Notes under the pieces: model-generated
What the model was told of the DNA's origin: nothing
The model's database searches: none
The model's input: the letters and a program-made list of their open reading frames with translations, nothing else
Assembly: GCA_016196035.1 (NCBI GenBank)
Contig: JACPYM010000059.1
Location: forward strand, 116,528-152,224
DNA: 35,697 nt
Direction: 5' to 3'
Source of the DNA: Acidobacteriota bacterium
GTDB lineage: Bacteria; Acidobacteriota; Blastocatellia; RBC074
Part shown: piece by piece, positions 23,339 through 31,139 of the stretch
How positions within the stretch are numbered: position 1 is the first letter of the stretch
How the letters are laid out: every line of letters begins with the position of its first letter
Made by a program: the position numbers and the translations under genes

Positions 23339-23546
23339 ATGGGTGCGCAAGGCCGAAGACGATTGGGACGTGGCGCGCAAGACTTATCGGGCACGCAAAA
23401 TCCCTGTCTACGACGCGGCTTGCTACCATTGCCAGCAGTGCGCCGAAAAATATCTCAAAGCCAAATTGGTCGAAGCCGGAATCGCTTTCACAAAACGCAC
23501 GATCTCAGCATACATAAATCCCGAGTTGCCGCCGCAGTGTCAGTAG
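23319..23546 (+). pseudogene. Truncated, frameshifted HEPN-domain gene
   Basis: From ATG 23319 the frame encodes a clear HEPN-domain start: MKPITAEWVRKAEDDWDVAR, then YDAACYHCQQCAEKYLKAKL. Around 23490-23500 it leaves the family pattern. The expected F-x-K-THDL continuation is present but in another frame (FHKTHDL read from TTT CAC AAA), so a one-base indel has shifted it, giving RTISAYINPELPPQCQ and a stop at 23546. Even in the corrected frame, similarity fades within about ten residues, so the C-terminal half is missing as well. The 75-residue product is too short for a normal HEPN protein (about 130). It was the partner of the MNT protein. Confidence 0.8.
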
Positions 23547-23553
23547 AGTTGCC

Positions 23554-24465
23554 TTATTTAACTGGAGGTTGGGCGACGAGCGCGAGTTTGTCGCCCTTCG
23601 CATTTACGGCCAGCCGCGTGATGTTGGTCACGCCTGTTTCAGCCAAATCGCCGACCAGTTGCCAGTCTGCATCTTTGCCGCGTTGCCATTTGAAGAGCTT
23701 GCTGCCCTGCGCCATCAGCAACGTGCCATTCGGCAGCCAGGCGCAATCTTCACTGTTTGGCAACGTTTTGATGAGGTTGGTCGTTTGGCGTGTCTTCAGG
23801 TCGTAGGCTTTCACCCACCACTCTTTTTCCACCTTGTGCACAAAGCTGAATTGGCTGGGCTGGCCCGGAATGCGGTGCAGCGCGCGTCCGATGCTTTGCG
23901 CCAGCACTTCGGCCTTTTCGGTTTTCACGTCTACCAGTTGCAGCGTATTCGGTTGGCCCAATACGAAGAGGGCCAGCGTGTTGGCGTCCAGCCAGACGTG
24001 GTAGCCGACGGGCCCAATCTGGATGCTGTTCGGCAGCACCAGCGCGGGCGCGCCGCCTGCGAGCGGGAATTGCCAGAGGCGCTGTGTCTTGTCGGTTTCG
24101 ACGCGAATGACCGAGAAGGATTTTTCGTCGGGCGTGACGGTCGGCGAATACTCGCTCTCGGCGGTGTTGGTGAGGCGCGAGGTGAAGCGCGCGGCCAGGT
24201 CATAGCGATAAATCTCGGTCTGCGCGCCTTCGCGTTGCGAGGTGAAGAGGATGCTCTTGCCATCCGGCATGAAAGCGGGCTGGTTGTCGTAGCCGGGCCG
24301 GAAGGTAATGTTGACGGGCGCACCCAGCGCGAGTTGGCCGCCGCGTTTGAGCACGTCAACCAGAAAGATGTCGGTCGAGGGCGGCGCGGTTTGGCCTGCC
24401 GCACAGAGCGCAACGGTGAACAGAATGAGGGTCAGGCGAATGGCATAGGTAGTTGGTGGGCGCAT
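23554..24465 (-). CDS. Exported TolB-like beta-propeller protein
   Basis: A 303-residue protein with a Sec signal peptide (TYAIRLTLILFTVALCAAGQ) followed by PD40/WD40-like blades: DNQPAFMPDGKSILFTSQRE, then TEIYRYDLA, SPTVTPDEKSFSVIRVE and LPNGTLLMAQG. Such propellers are non-enzymatic binding platforms in the periplasm. It is shorter than TolB and lacks an obvious TolB N-domain, so it is not called tolB. Its ATG overlaps the stop of the DegT aminotransferase gene by one base (TGATG), so translation is probably coupled. What it binds is not evident. Confidence 0.87.
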   Translation of the reverse strand: MRPPTTYAIRLTLILFTVALCAAGQTAPPSTDIFLVDVLKRGGQLALGAPVNITFRPGYDNQPAFMPDGKSILFTSQREGAQTEIYRYDLAARFTSRLTNTAESEYSPTVTPDEKSFSVIRVETDKTQRLWQFPLAGGAPALVLPNSIQIGPVGYHVWLDANTLALFVLGQPNTLQLVDVKTEKAEVLAQSIGRALHRIPGQPSQFSFVHKVEKEWWVKAYDLKTRQTTNLIKTLPNSEDCAWLPNGTLLMAQGSKLFKWQRGKDADWQLVGDLAETGVTNITRLAVNAKGDKLALVAQPPVK

Positions 24466-25565
24466 CAGTTTTGCTCCAGGTTCACGACGGTTTCAATGAC
24501 GTAGCCGATTTCCGCTTCGGTCATGTGCGGATTCAGCGGCAGTGAGAAGATGTGGTTGACTACTGTTTCGGCGACGGGCAGCGGCGGTTGTTCAACGCGC
24601 TTGAACAGCGGCTGTTGATGCAGCAGGTACGGATAATGAATCAACGTCTCGATGCCGCGTTCCGCCAGTCGGGTGCGCCACTGTTTGCGCTGTGCCGATT
24701 GTACGACGAAAAGGTGAAAGACGTGCTCAGCCGTTGTCACGTTGACGGGCAGCGTCAGGTTTTTGGTTGTCGCAAAAGCCTGGCGATAGTGTTCGGCAAT
24801 CTGCTGCCGCCGCAGCGTCCAGGCGTCCAGAGGGCGCAGCTTTACGCGCAACATTGCTGCGTGCAATTCATCCAGCCGCGAATTCATGCCGACGGTCGTG
24901 CCTTGCAACGCATTGAGATGCCCGCCCTGCCGCAACAGCTTGACGCGTTCGATCAGCGCTTCGTCGTTGGAAACCACCGCGCCGCCATCACCGAACGCGC
25001 CCAGGTTTTTGGTCGGATAAAAACTGAAGGTTGCCGCGTGGCCGTGGCCGCCTGCGCGCACGCCTTGCCAACGCGCGCCGTGGGCCTGGGCGGCGTCTTC
25101 GATCACGAACAAGCCGTGGCATTCGGCGAGTGCGCATAGCGCGGGCATGTCGGCCATTTGCCCATAAAGGTGCACGGGAATGATCGCGCGAGTGCGCGGG
25201 GTGAGGGCGCTTTCGACAGCGGCGGGCGAGAGTGTGAAGGTGTGCGGATCAATGTCGGCGAAGACGGGCACGGCGCCGATTTGGCGAAGCGCGAGCGCGG
25301 TGTAACCGGCGCTCAGTGGCGCCGTGATGACCTCAGCGCCCGGCTGAATGCCGCAAGCCAGCAAGGCCAGTGCTATGGCATCAGTGCCGTTGCCGACGCC
25401 GGCGCAATGCGCGACGCCGCAATAGGCGGCCCATTCGCGCTCAAAAGCGGCGACCTCTTTGCCCAAGATGTAAACGCCGCCGTGCAGCGCCGCTTGCAGC
25501 GCCGTGTTGGTCTCGGCTTCCAATGCGCGGTATGGGCGCAGCAGATCGAGAAAGGGAACTTGCAT
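24465..25565 (-). CDS. DegT/DnrJ/EryC1/StrS family aminotransferase
   Basis: A 366-residue PLP-dependent aminotransferase of the sugar aminotransferase family, which transfers an amino group to nucleotide-linked keto-sugars used in O-antigen, glycan or antibiotic synthesis. It opens with VPFLDLLRPY and shows the cofactor site GNGTDAIALAL, EDAAQAHGARW and the PLP lysine Lys186 in FYPTKNLGAFGDGG. The C-terminal ERGIETLIHYPYLLH and FSLPLNPHMTE blocks are characteristic. The length is normal. It lies between the GT2 glycosyltransferase and the propeller gene on the same strand, 19 bases after the former and overlapping the latter by one base, so the three genes form a likely operon. The specific sugar is unknown. 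Confidence 0.95.
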   Translation of the reverse strand: MQVPFLDLLRPYRALEAETNTALQAALHGGVYILGKEVAAFEREWAAYCGVAHCAGVGNGTDAIALALLACGIQPGAEVITAPLSAGYTALALRQIGAVPVFADIDPHTFTLSPAAVESALTPRTRAIIPVHLYGQMADMPALCALAECHGLFVIEDAAQAHGARWQGVRAGGHGHAATFSFYPTKNLGAFGDGGAVVSNDEALIERVKLLRQGGHLNALQGTTVGMNSRLDELHAAMLRVKLRPLDAWTLRRQQIAEHYRQAFATTKNLTLPVNVTTAEHVFHLFVVQSAQRKQWRTRLAERGIETLIHYPYLLHQQPLFKRVEQPPLPVAETVVNHIFSLPLNPHMTEAEIGYVIETVVNLEQN

Positions 25566-25584
25566 AGACTTGGGCGGAGAGAGG

Positions 25585-26385
25585 CTAGACTGGCCCGCTC
25601 GGCTTGGTCATCGGTTGCTGCTCTGACGGGCGATGCCCCAGCAAGCCAAAGCTGACGCGCGGCAGCACGACCATTTGCAGCCACAAGCCGAAAAAGTCGA
25701 AGGCCGTTTGGGCGACACGGCGCAGCGTGAAAAATTGCGAACTGCCGTGCAAGCGCGGGTAATGATGCACCGGCGTTTCGGTGAAGCGGCAACCGGCGCG
25801 CTGCAGTTTGTAAACCATCTCAGTGCACACGACGCCGCTGGTCGAAACCAGGTCAATGCTTTGAATCGCCGTGCGGCGCATCAATCTGAAATCGCAATCC
25901 ACATCGCGGATCGGCAAACCGAACAGCACGCGCGCCAGCAGCTTGTACGTCGCGCCCAAGATGATGCGGCGCTTGCTGTCCGAACGTTTCAGTTTGTAGC
26001 CGTTGACCACCTCTACATCCACGCTGAGCAGCGGCACCAGCGCGGCCAACTCATTCACGTCGTATTGCGCGTCGCCATCCGTGTAAAAGACCAGGTCTTT
26101 CGTCGCATGCAAAAAACCCGTTCGCAACGCGCCGCCGTAGCCGCGATTTTTAGGATGATGGATCACGCGCACGTTGGGCGTGGTGCGCGCCAGTTCGTCC
26201 AAAACCAGTGCCGTGCCGTCACTGCTGCCGTCGTTGACGACGATCACTTCGTAATCGCTGCTGAATTGGGGCAACAGCCCCAGGGCCTGGTTGACCATCA
26301 GCGCGATGGAGCCTTCGTCATTGTAGGCGGGAAAGAAAACCGAGATGCTGGGCGCAGGCCCCTTGGGATGCCGGGAATTACTCAT
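25585..26385 (-). CDS. GT2 family glycosyltransferase (dolichyl-phosphate mannosyltransferase-like)
   Basis: A 266-residue glycosyltransferase with the GT-A fold. It starts with ISVFFPAYNDEGSIALMV, followed by YEVIVVNDGSSDGT (nucleotide-sugar binding) and the DxD-like metal site FYTDGDAQYD. HYPRLHGSSQFF near the C-terminus is typical of DPM1/GtrB-like enzymes that transfer sugars to polyprenyl phosphate. It lacks the C-terminal membrane helices of GtrB, so it is a short type. First gene of the operon with the DegT aminotransferase and propeller; the large polytopic membrane protein encoded 4 kb away could use the lipid-linked sugar, which is inference. No Shine-Dalgarno sequence is evident before ATG 26385. 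Confidence 0.94.
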   Translation of the reverse strand: MSNSRHPKGPAPSISVFFPAYNDEGSIALMVNQALGLLPQFSSDYEVIVVNDGSSDGTALVLDELARTTPNVRVIHHPKNRGYGGALRTGFLHATKDLVFYTDGDAQYDVNELAALVPLLSVDVEVVNGYKLKRSDSKRRIILGATYKLLARVLFGLPIRDVDCDFRLMRRTAIQSIDLVSTSGVVCTEMVYKLQRAGCRFTETPVHHYPRLHGSSQFFTLRRVAQTAFDFFGLWLQMVVLPRVSFGLLGHRPSEQQPMTKPSGPV

Positions 26386-26463
26386 AATTTGTCAGCGTTG
26401 GGGGATTGTGTCGTTGAATGCCTTCGCGTTGTAACACATCGAATAGGGCAGGGCAACAAAAGG

Positions 26464-26755
26464 TACAGCAGGCTGCCAGCCTGCTCAGGGCTTTTGCAAA
26501 GTCCTCGAACATCCGCCAAAGACCTTTGACTGACGCCTGATTCCCGGTTCCTGATTCCTGACAAGTTGAAAATCAGCCAGTGTTTTCAACTTGTCAGGAA
26601 TCAGGAACCGGGAATCAGGCGTCAGTCAAACCGTTCAAGCGCTCGCGCTGGCGACTTTGCAAAAGCCCTGCCAGCTTGCTGGGGCTTGCCGGTGTAACGC
26701 AGTGGCGGCCCGACACCCCTCACTTGACGCCTCGGCAGGCTGGCGGCCTGCTGTA
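26464..26755. repeat. Three-layer nested palindrome with a perfect 48 bp hairpin
   Basis: Between the divergent GT2 and rlmN genes three inverted pairs share nearly one centre: 10-base arms TACAGCAGGC / GCCTGCTGTA (26464-26473, 26746-26755), 18-base perfect arms (26486-26503, 26653-26670, CAGGGCTTTTGCAAAGTC) and 48-base perfect arms (26525-26572, 26583-26630) around a 10-base loop. No gene is seen in this 400-base gap. Successive insertion of one palindrome inside another is a plausible origin. Confidence 0.9.
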
Positions 26756-26786
26756 CGCTAGGGAGGCGTGCTAGAATCCGGCCCCT

Positions 26787-27839
26787 ATGGAAATGTTGCT
26801 CGGCAAAACAGAAGCGGAGTTGAGCGCGCTGGCGCAACGACTCGGCGAAGCGTCCTTTCGCGGCAAACAGCTTTATCAAGCGCTCTATCAGCGGCGCGTA
26901 CTCGATTTGGCGCAGATGACCAATTTGTCAAAACCGCTGCGCGAAAAGCTGAGCCAGTCCGCGCAAATCACCCAAACAGAGATCGTCAACGTCTTCACTT
27001 CGACTGATGGTACGCGCCGGTACTTGTTGCGGCTGGGCGATGGGCAGGAAGTCGAGGCCGTCTTTATGCCCGAAGAACGCCGCGACACCATCTGCATCAG
27101 TTGTCAGGTCGGTTGCGCCGTGGGCTGTAAGTTTTGTATGACCGCGCAACTCGGCATCAAGCGCAATATGACAGCGGGCGAAATCGTGGCGCAGGTCATC
27201 ATCGTGCTCAACGATGTTTACGGCGCGGGCGGCGAATTGCCGCACGGCACGAACCTGGTCTTTATGGGCATGGGCGAAAGCTTCCTGAATTACGACGAAG
27301 TGCTGCGCGCGATTCGCTTGCTGTGCGACAAGCGCGGTTTGAACATTAGTCAGCAACGCATCACGGTTTCAACCTCCGGCATCATCCCGAAGATCGTGGC
27401 GTTCGGGCAGGAAGAAGTCAGGCCACGTCTGGCGATTTCGCTGTCCGGCACGACCGATGAACAGCGCACGCGGTTGATCCCGCTGAACAAACGCTATGGA
27501 CTGGCTGAGTTGATGCAAACGTTGCGCGAGTATCCGTTGCGCGAACGCGAGCGGCTGACGTTTGAATACGTGATGCTGGATGGGGTGAACGACAGCGACA
27601 CCGATGCGCGGCGCTTGGCGAAACTGATTCGCGGTTATCACCTGCGCGCCAAGGTGAATCTGATCCCGCACAATCCCGCGCCGGAGCTGCCGTTTCAATC
27701 CTCGCCGCCCGAACGCATCCTGCGCTTTCAGGCGATTTTGAATGAACACGGCGTAGACGCTTTCATCCGCCGTCCGCGCGGGCAGGACATTTCCGCCGCG
27801 TGCGGGCAATTGGCGGCGCGGCAACAGGCGCTGGCTTGA
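26787..27839 (+). CDS. rlmN: 23S rRNA (adenine-2503-C2)-methyltransferase RlmN
   Basis: A 350-residue radical SAM enzyme that methylates C2 of A2503 in 23S rRNA, and A37 of some tRNAs in the E. coli enzyme, tuning peptidyl-transferase fidelity. The N-terminal helical domain includes FRGKQLYQALYQRRV. The radical SAM cluster motif CAVGCKFC follows CISCQVG. NLVFMGMGESFLNYDEV and RLAISLSGTTDEQRTRLIP are conserved family blocks, and the C-terminal methyl-carrying cysteine is in DISAACGQL. The length matches RlmN, and the methyl-carrier Cys separates it from most other radical SAM enzymes. TAGAAT about ten bases before the ATG could be a -10 box giving a nearly leaderless transcript. The antitoxin-like gene follows after ten bases. 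Confidence 0.97.
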   Translation: MEMLLGKTEAELSALAQRLGEASFRGKQLYQALYQRRVLDLAQMTNLSKPLREKLSQSAQITQTEIVNVFTSTDGTRRYLLRLGDGQEVEAVFMPEERRDTICISCQVGCAVGCKFCMTAQLGIKRNMTAGEIVAQVIIVLNDVYGAGGELPHGTNLVFMGMGESFLNYDEVLRAIRLLCDKRGLNISQQRITVSTSGIIPKIVAFGQEEVRPRLAISLSGTTDEQRTRLIPLNKRYGLAELMQTLREYPLRERERLTFEYVMLDGVNDSDTDARRLAKLIRGYHLRAKVNLIPHNPAPELPFQSSPPERILRFQAILNEHGVDAFIRRPRGQDISAACGQLAARQQALA

Positions 27840-27849
27840 AAGGAGAGTT

Positions 27850-28155
27850 ATGGCTGAAATCACGGTAGATTACCTCGAAGGGCTGGCAGTCAAGCTGCCC
27901 GCCGAAGAACAAAAACAATTGATCGAACGCTTGAAGTTTCGTTTGGCGGCTAACGAAGGCATGCTAACGAACGGCGCCCAACTGCATTCAGTGCCGGACT
28001 TGGAGCAAGCAGTTTTCGGCGCCGAACTCGAACGCAAACCGCGAGATTTATACGGCATCTGGCGTGGCCAGGTTGATGAGGATTTCGACATTGACAAGGC
28101 TCTGTACGAGATCCGCCACGAATGGGAAAAGGGGCTTGAGGAACTTGGGCGATGA
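27850..28155 (+). CDS. Antitoxin-like protein paired with a broken PIN toxin
   Basis: A 101-residue acidic protein with AGGAG six bases before the ATG. The sequence (EITVDYLEGLAVKLPAEEQKQL, then the acidic Trp-containing tail YGIWRGQVDEDFDIDKAL) fits the small antitoxins encoded before PIN-domain VapC-like toxins: an N-terminal helical DNA-binding part and a C-terminal toxin-binding tail with a conserved W-R/K-G segment. Its TGA stop is immediately followed by the ancestral ATG of the toxin gene, the usual toxin-antitoxin spacing. I cannot name the exact antitoxin family. Since the toxin is disrupted, it may now be orphaned. Confidence 0.8.
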   Translation: MAEITVDYLEGLAVKLPAEEQKQLIERLKFRLAANEGMLTNGAQLHSVPDLEQAVFGAELERKPRDLYGIWRGQVDEDFDIDKALYEIRHEWEKGLEELGR

Positions 28156-28649
28156 ATGGCTAGTACTCCATCAAGCTGAAAATGAGGGATGTAGGGCGGG
28201 ATTTAATCCCGCCCTACATCCCGGATGCGCTCTCAGCATCCATCACTTACAGCTTGATGGAGTACTAGGTGGCTGATACGCACGCGTTGTTTTGGTATTT
28301 GCTTCAAATCCCAAGCTCAGCGTGGTGGCCCGATCAGCTTTCGATGAAGGCGCGCGGGGACAGGCCCTGATCCACTTGCCAGCCATTGTGCTGGCCGAAT
28401 TGTTTTACCTGAATAAAAAATTGGGCGCGCCACTGGATTTCCCCGCGACCTTCGCCTTGTTGGCGGCCAGCACACAATTCGTCTTTGTGCCATTTGAAGC
28501 GGCAGAGACGTTGACTTTTTGAACAGCACACGGCAGCGCCGGAGATGCACGACCGGATGATCGTCGGGGTGGCCTTACGGTTGGGCGTGCCTTGCCTTAC
28601 TTGCGACAGCCAAATTGTGAAGAGCCAGTTGGTAAAGATCGTCTGGTAG
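28156..28649 (+). pseudogene. PIN-domain (VapC-like) toxin gene with insertion and two frameshifts
   Basis: A VapC-type ribonuclease gene in pieces. The ancestral ATGGCT (28156-28161) directly follows the antitoxin stop; after the inserted element the frame resumes at GTG 28269 as VADTHALFWYL. A one-base loss near 28301 shifts it to ASNPKLSVVARSAFDEG, which runs through LPAIVLAELFYLN to a stop at 28520. An extra T in the run 28516-28520 then shifts to FEQHTAAPEMHDRMIVGVAL and CLTCDSQIVKSQ, ending at TAG 28647. The four PIN acidic residues (D in ADTHA, E in LAELF, D in MHDRM, D in TCDSQ) are all still encoded, but across three frames, so no functional toxin is expected. Confidence 0.88.
28160..28269. 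mobile_element. MITE/REP-like element inserted at the toxin start codon
   Basis: About 108 bases bounded by perfect 19-base inverted ends CTAGTACTCCATCAAGCTG (28160-28178 and 28250-28268), with an internal 18-base hairpin (28186-28203, 28205-28222). It codes for nothing. TGGCT occurs at both edges (28157-28161 and 28270-28274), consistent with a 5-base target duplication. Removing one copy of TGGCT plus the element restores ATGGCTGATACG, the expected toxin start. Confidence 0.8.
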
Positions 28650-28686
28650 TTTTTCGGCTGGTAGCGTTGCCAGCAAGGTTCAACAA

Positions 28687-30000
28687 ATGACCAGCACACC
28701 AAACCGTTCCGCCAAATTCCGCGCCGCCCTCAAAGCCGAACTCCTCGCCTGGGTGCAAGACGGCCTCGTCAGCGCCGAGAGTGCCGAACAGATCACGCAG
28801 CGTTACCAACTCGACAAACTCGAAAAGGAATCATCGCGCCTGCTGGCCGCCGTGCTGTTCACGCTGGGCAGCCTGTTGCTGGGCGGCGGCGTCATCAGCT
28901 TCGTCGCCGCGCATTGGGAAGAGCTGCCGGTTGTCGTGAAGGTCGCCTTGGTGTTCGCCTTGCTGCTGGCCTTTCATCTGACCGGATATTGGCTGCGCTT
29001 CAAACGCGCTTCGCCGCGCCTGGGGCACGCCCTATTGTTTTGCGGCAGCTTGGTGTTTGGCGCGAAAATCGGGTTGATGGCGCAAATCTTTCACGTCAGC
29101 GGCGAATGGTATCGCGCCTATCTGGCTTGGGGCGTGGGCGCGCTCGTGATGGCGTGGGCAGTGCGCAGTTGGCTGACGGGCGTGCTGGTGTTGGTCACGA
29201 CCTTTGTCTGGTTCGCCGGCTTTGCCGAGGATTCACACGAACGCGCGGCGACGGTCTATCCGTTCTTGCTGGCCGCCGCGTTGTTGCCGTTGGCTTGGCG
29301 CACTGGTTCGCGCGTGCTCTCTACGCTGACGTTTTTGGGAATCATCTGCGCCTTGCCTGTGTTGGCCGGGATCGAAAGCGAGGCGGGGATGAACGTGTTG
29401 TTGGCGCTGCTGGCGGGCGGTTTTGTGACTTGGGCAGCGGGCGAATTTCAACGCACGACGGGCAACCAGCCGGAATTCGGCAATCCTTTGGCGATGTTAG
29501 GGGTCGTGGTGTTGGCGGGATGCACCTATGTCTGGTCGTTTCATTACGTGTGGGATCACGGTTGGGCGCAGCAATGGCGGGCGCTTTACGGGCTCTTGCC
29601 TACGGGCGCAGCCCTGGCGCTCGGTGTAGCCTTGCTTGTGCAAAGCTGGGCGTCGCCCCGCAGCACGCGGCTCTTTTCATACACCGTTTTGCTGGCGCTG
29701 TTGCTCAGTATCGCCGCGGTTGTTTTGGGCAAAGGCCGGGTTGCCTGGCCGACGGTCGCGATGAATCTGGCGGCCTTGCTGTTTGCCGCGCTTAGCATTG
29801 GCAAAGGCATTGCCGATCAGCGGCGTTTGGCGTTCTGGGCGGGCACGCTGTTTTTGGTGCTGCTGATTCTGTCGCGCTTCTTTGAATACGAAACCGGCTT
29901 GCTGCTGAAATCGGCGGCCTTTATTGGTTGCGGCGCGCTGATTCTGGTTGCCGGAATCGGTTATGAGCGTTGGTTGCAACGGCGGGAGGTGCAAGCATGA
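28687..30000 (+). CDS. DUF2157 domain membrane protein
   Basis: A 437-residue inner-membrane protein. The first ~50 residues are a soluble DUF2157 N-terminus (FRAALKAELLAWVQDGLVSAES), followed by many hydrophobic helices from about residue 55 to 430, including FTLGSLLLGGGVISFVAAHW. DUF2157 proteins have no established function. In many bacteria the gene is followed, as here, by a GDYXXLXY protein; the stop overlaps the next start by four bases (ATGA), implying coupled translation and a shared role in the membrane. AAGG lies just before ATG 28687. Confidence 0.92.
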   Translation: MTSTPNRSAKFRAALKAELLAWVQDGLVSAESAEQITQRYQLDKLEKESSRLLAAVLFTLGSLLLGGGVISFVAAHWEELPVVVKVALVFALLLAFHLTGYWLRFKRASPRLGHALLFCGSLVFGAKIGLMAQIFHVSGEWYRAYLAWGVGALVMAWAVRSWLTGVLVLVTTFVWFAGFAEDSHERAATVYPFLLAAALLPLAWRTGSRVLSTLTFLGIICALPVLAGIESEAGMNVLLALLAGGFVTWAAGEFQRTTGNQPEFGNPLAMLGVVVLAGCTYVWSFHYVWDHGWAQQWRALYGLLPTGAALALGVALLVQSWASPRSTRLFSYTVLLALLLSIAAVVLGKGRVAWPTVAMNLAALLFAALSIGKGIADQRRLAFWAGTLFLVLLILSRFFEYETGLLLKSAAFIGCGALILVAGIGYERWLQRREVQA

Positions 30001-30521
30001 AAAAGACCGCACTTGGTTTCGCTTTAGCGTTGGCCATGCAGTTGCTGATCCTGCTGGCCGTGCCCGCGCAAAAAATGTACACGCGCGCGACCGGGCGCGA
30101 CGTGGTACTCAAGGTCATGCCAGTTGATCCCTACAGCCTGCTTAGCGGCTATTACGTCACGCTCGGTTACGAGATCAATAATTTCACGGCGTTCCCGAAT
30201 CACGAACAATTCAATGAACGCGGCGCGACCGTTTATGCCATTGTGGAACGGGGCGACGATGGTGTGTGGCAACCGGTGGTGCTCGCCAAAGACTTGCCCG
30301 CCAGTTTGCCGTCGAATCAAATCGCGTTGCGCGGACGCACGGATTATGGCCGCATCGAATACGGCATCGAAGAGTTCTACCTTCCTGAAACCAAACGCAC
30401 GGCCATCGCCGACGATTTGCGCCAGCATCCGGCGGCGGCGCGGGTGGACGTGAAAGTGGACGGGCGGGGGAATGCGGCGCTGGTGCGCTTGCGGATTGAG
30501 GAGCGTGTCTATGATGACTGA
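29997..30521 (+). CDS. GDYXXLXY-family membrane-anchored protein
   Basis: A 174-residue protein starting at ATG 29997, seven bases after GGGAGG and overlapping the DUF2157 stop. An N-terminal hydrophobic helix (LGFALALAMQLLILLAVPA) anchors it; the rest is extracytoplasmic. The segment DPYSLLSGYYVTLGYEI corresponds to the family hallmark DPRS-L-GDYVxLxY, with the GDY motif diverged to GYY. FYLPE and ADDLR are further typical positions. Its function is unknown, but it is regularly encoded beside DUF2157 proteins. Confidence 0.88.
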   Translation: MKKTALGFALALAMQLLILLAVPAQKMYTRATGRDVVLKVMPVDPYSLLSGYYVTLGYEINNFTAFPNHEQFNERGATVYAIVERGDDGVWQPVVLAKDLPASLPSNQIALRGRTDYGRIEYGIEEFYLPETKRTAIADDLRQHPAAARVDVKVDGRGNAALVRLRIEERVYDD

Positions 30522-30555
30522 ACTCGCAGCTCAATGTGAAAGGAAGATTTCAAGC

Positions 30556-31131
30556 ATGGGTTTAGCACAACGAGTTTCTTATCTCTCAGTTGAAGATTAT
30601 CTGAAATATGAAAAAGACAGTCCGGTTAAGCACGAATATGTGGATGGGCAGCTTTATGCGATGGCGAGAGCGAGTAAACAGCATGTTCGCATTGCCGGGA
30701 ATCTCTTTAACCGGCTAGATGATCACCTGGCTGATGATCGGTGCGAGCCATTTATCTCGGACATGAAAGTCTATGTCAGCGAGACGCTGTTTTATTATCC
30801 AGATGTGGTTGTCACCTGCGATGATCCTGACCCTTACTATCGCCGTGAGCCTGTCTTAGTTGTCGAAATTACCTCGCCTACCACTGAACGCATTGATCGC
30901 AATGAAAAACTGCCTGCCTACAAACGCATCAAGAGCCTGCGCGAAATCCTGTTGGTCGCGCAAGACCGCGTGCAGCTTGAAATTTACCGGCGGCAACCCG
31001 ATGGCAGTTGGCAAACTGAGGTGCTGACCGATTTGAATGAAGAACTGCATTTGCAATCGGTCGGCTTGACGCTGGGCGTGGCCCAGGTTTATCGCCGCGT
31101 GCAATTCGATCAACTGACCGCAGCCGATTGA
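30556..31131 (+). CDS. Uma2 family (DUF820) PD-(D/E)XK nuclease-like protein, first copy
   Basis: A 191-residue Uma2 protein. The start at 30556 is chosen because AGGAAG lies nine bases upstream; an ATG at 30511 would overlap the previous gene by 11 bases. The family N-terminus is LSVEDYLKYEKDSPVKHEYVDGQLYAM. The restriction-like active site is spread over YYPDVVVTCDD and PVLVVEITSPTTERID (the D...E-x-S/K pattern), followed by KLPAYKRIKSLREILLV. Uma2 proteins are abundant in cyanobacteria and Acidobacteria and often linked to mobile DNA, but their biological role is unproven. This short copy lacks the coiled-coil tail of the other Uma2 gene in the window. Confidence 0.93.
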   Translation: MGLAQRVSYLSVEDYLKYEKDSPVKHEYVDGQLYAMARASKQHVRIAGNLFNRLDDHLADDRCEPFISDMKVYVSETLFYYPDVVVTCDDPDPYYRREPVLVVEITSPTTERIDRNEKLPAYKRIKSLREILLVAQDRVQLEIYRRQPDGSWQTEVLTDLNEELHLQSVGLTLGVAQVYRRVQFDQLTAAD

Positions 31132-31139
31132 GCCTTGTT

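Noticed and set aside
23554-24465. Calling the propeller protein TolB
   Set aside because: Too short, no TolB N-terminal domain, and no tol-pal genes nearby.
26724-26777. TTGACG and TAGAAT as a promoter for rlmN
   Set aside because: Spacing of about 42 bases is incompatible; only the TAGAAT box is retained as a weak suggestion.
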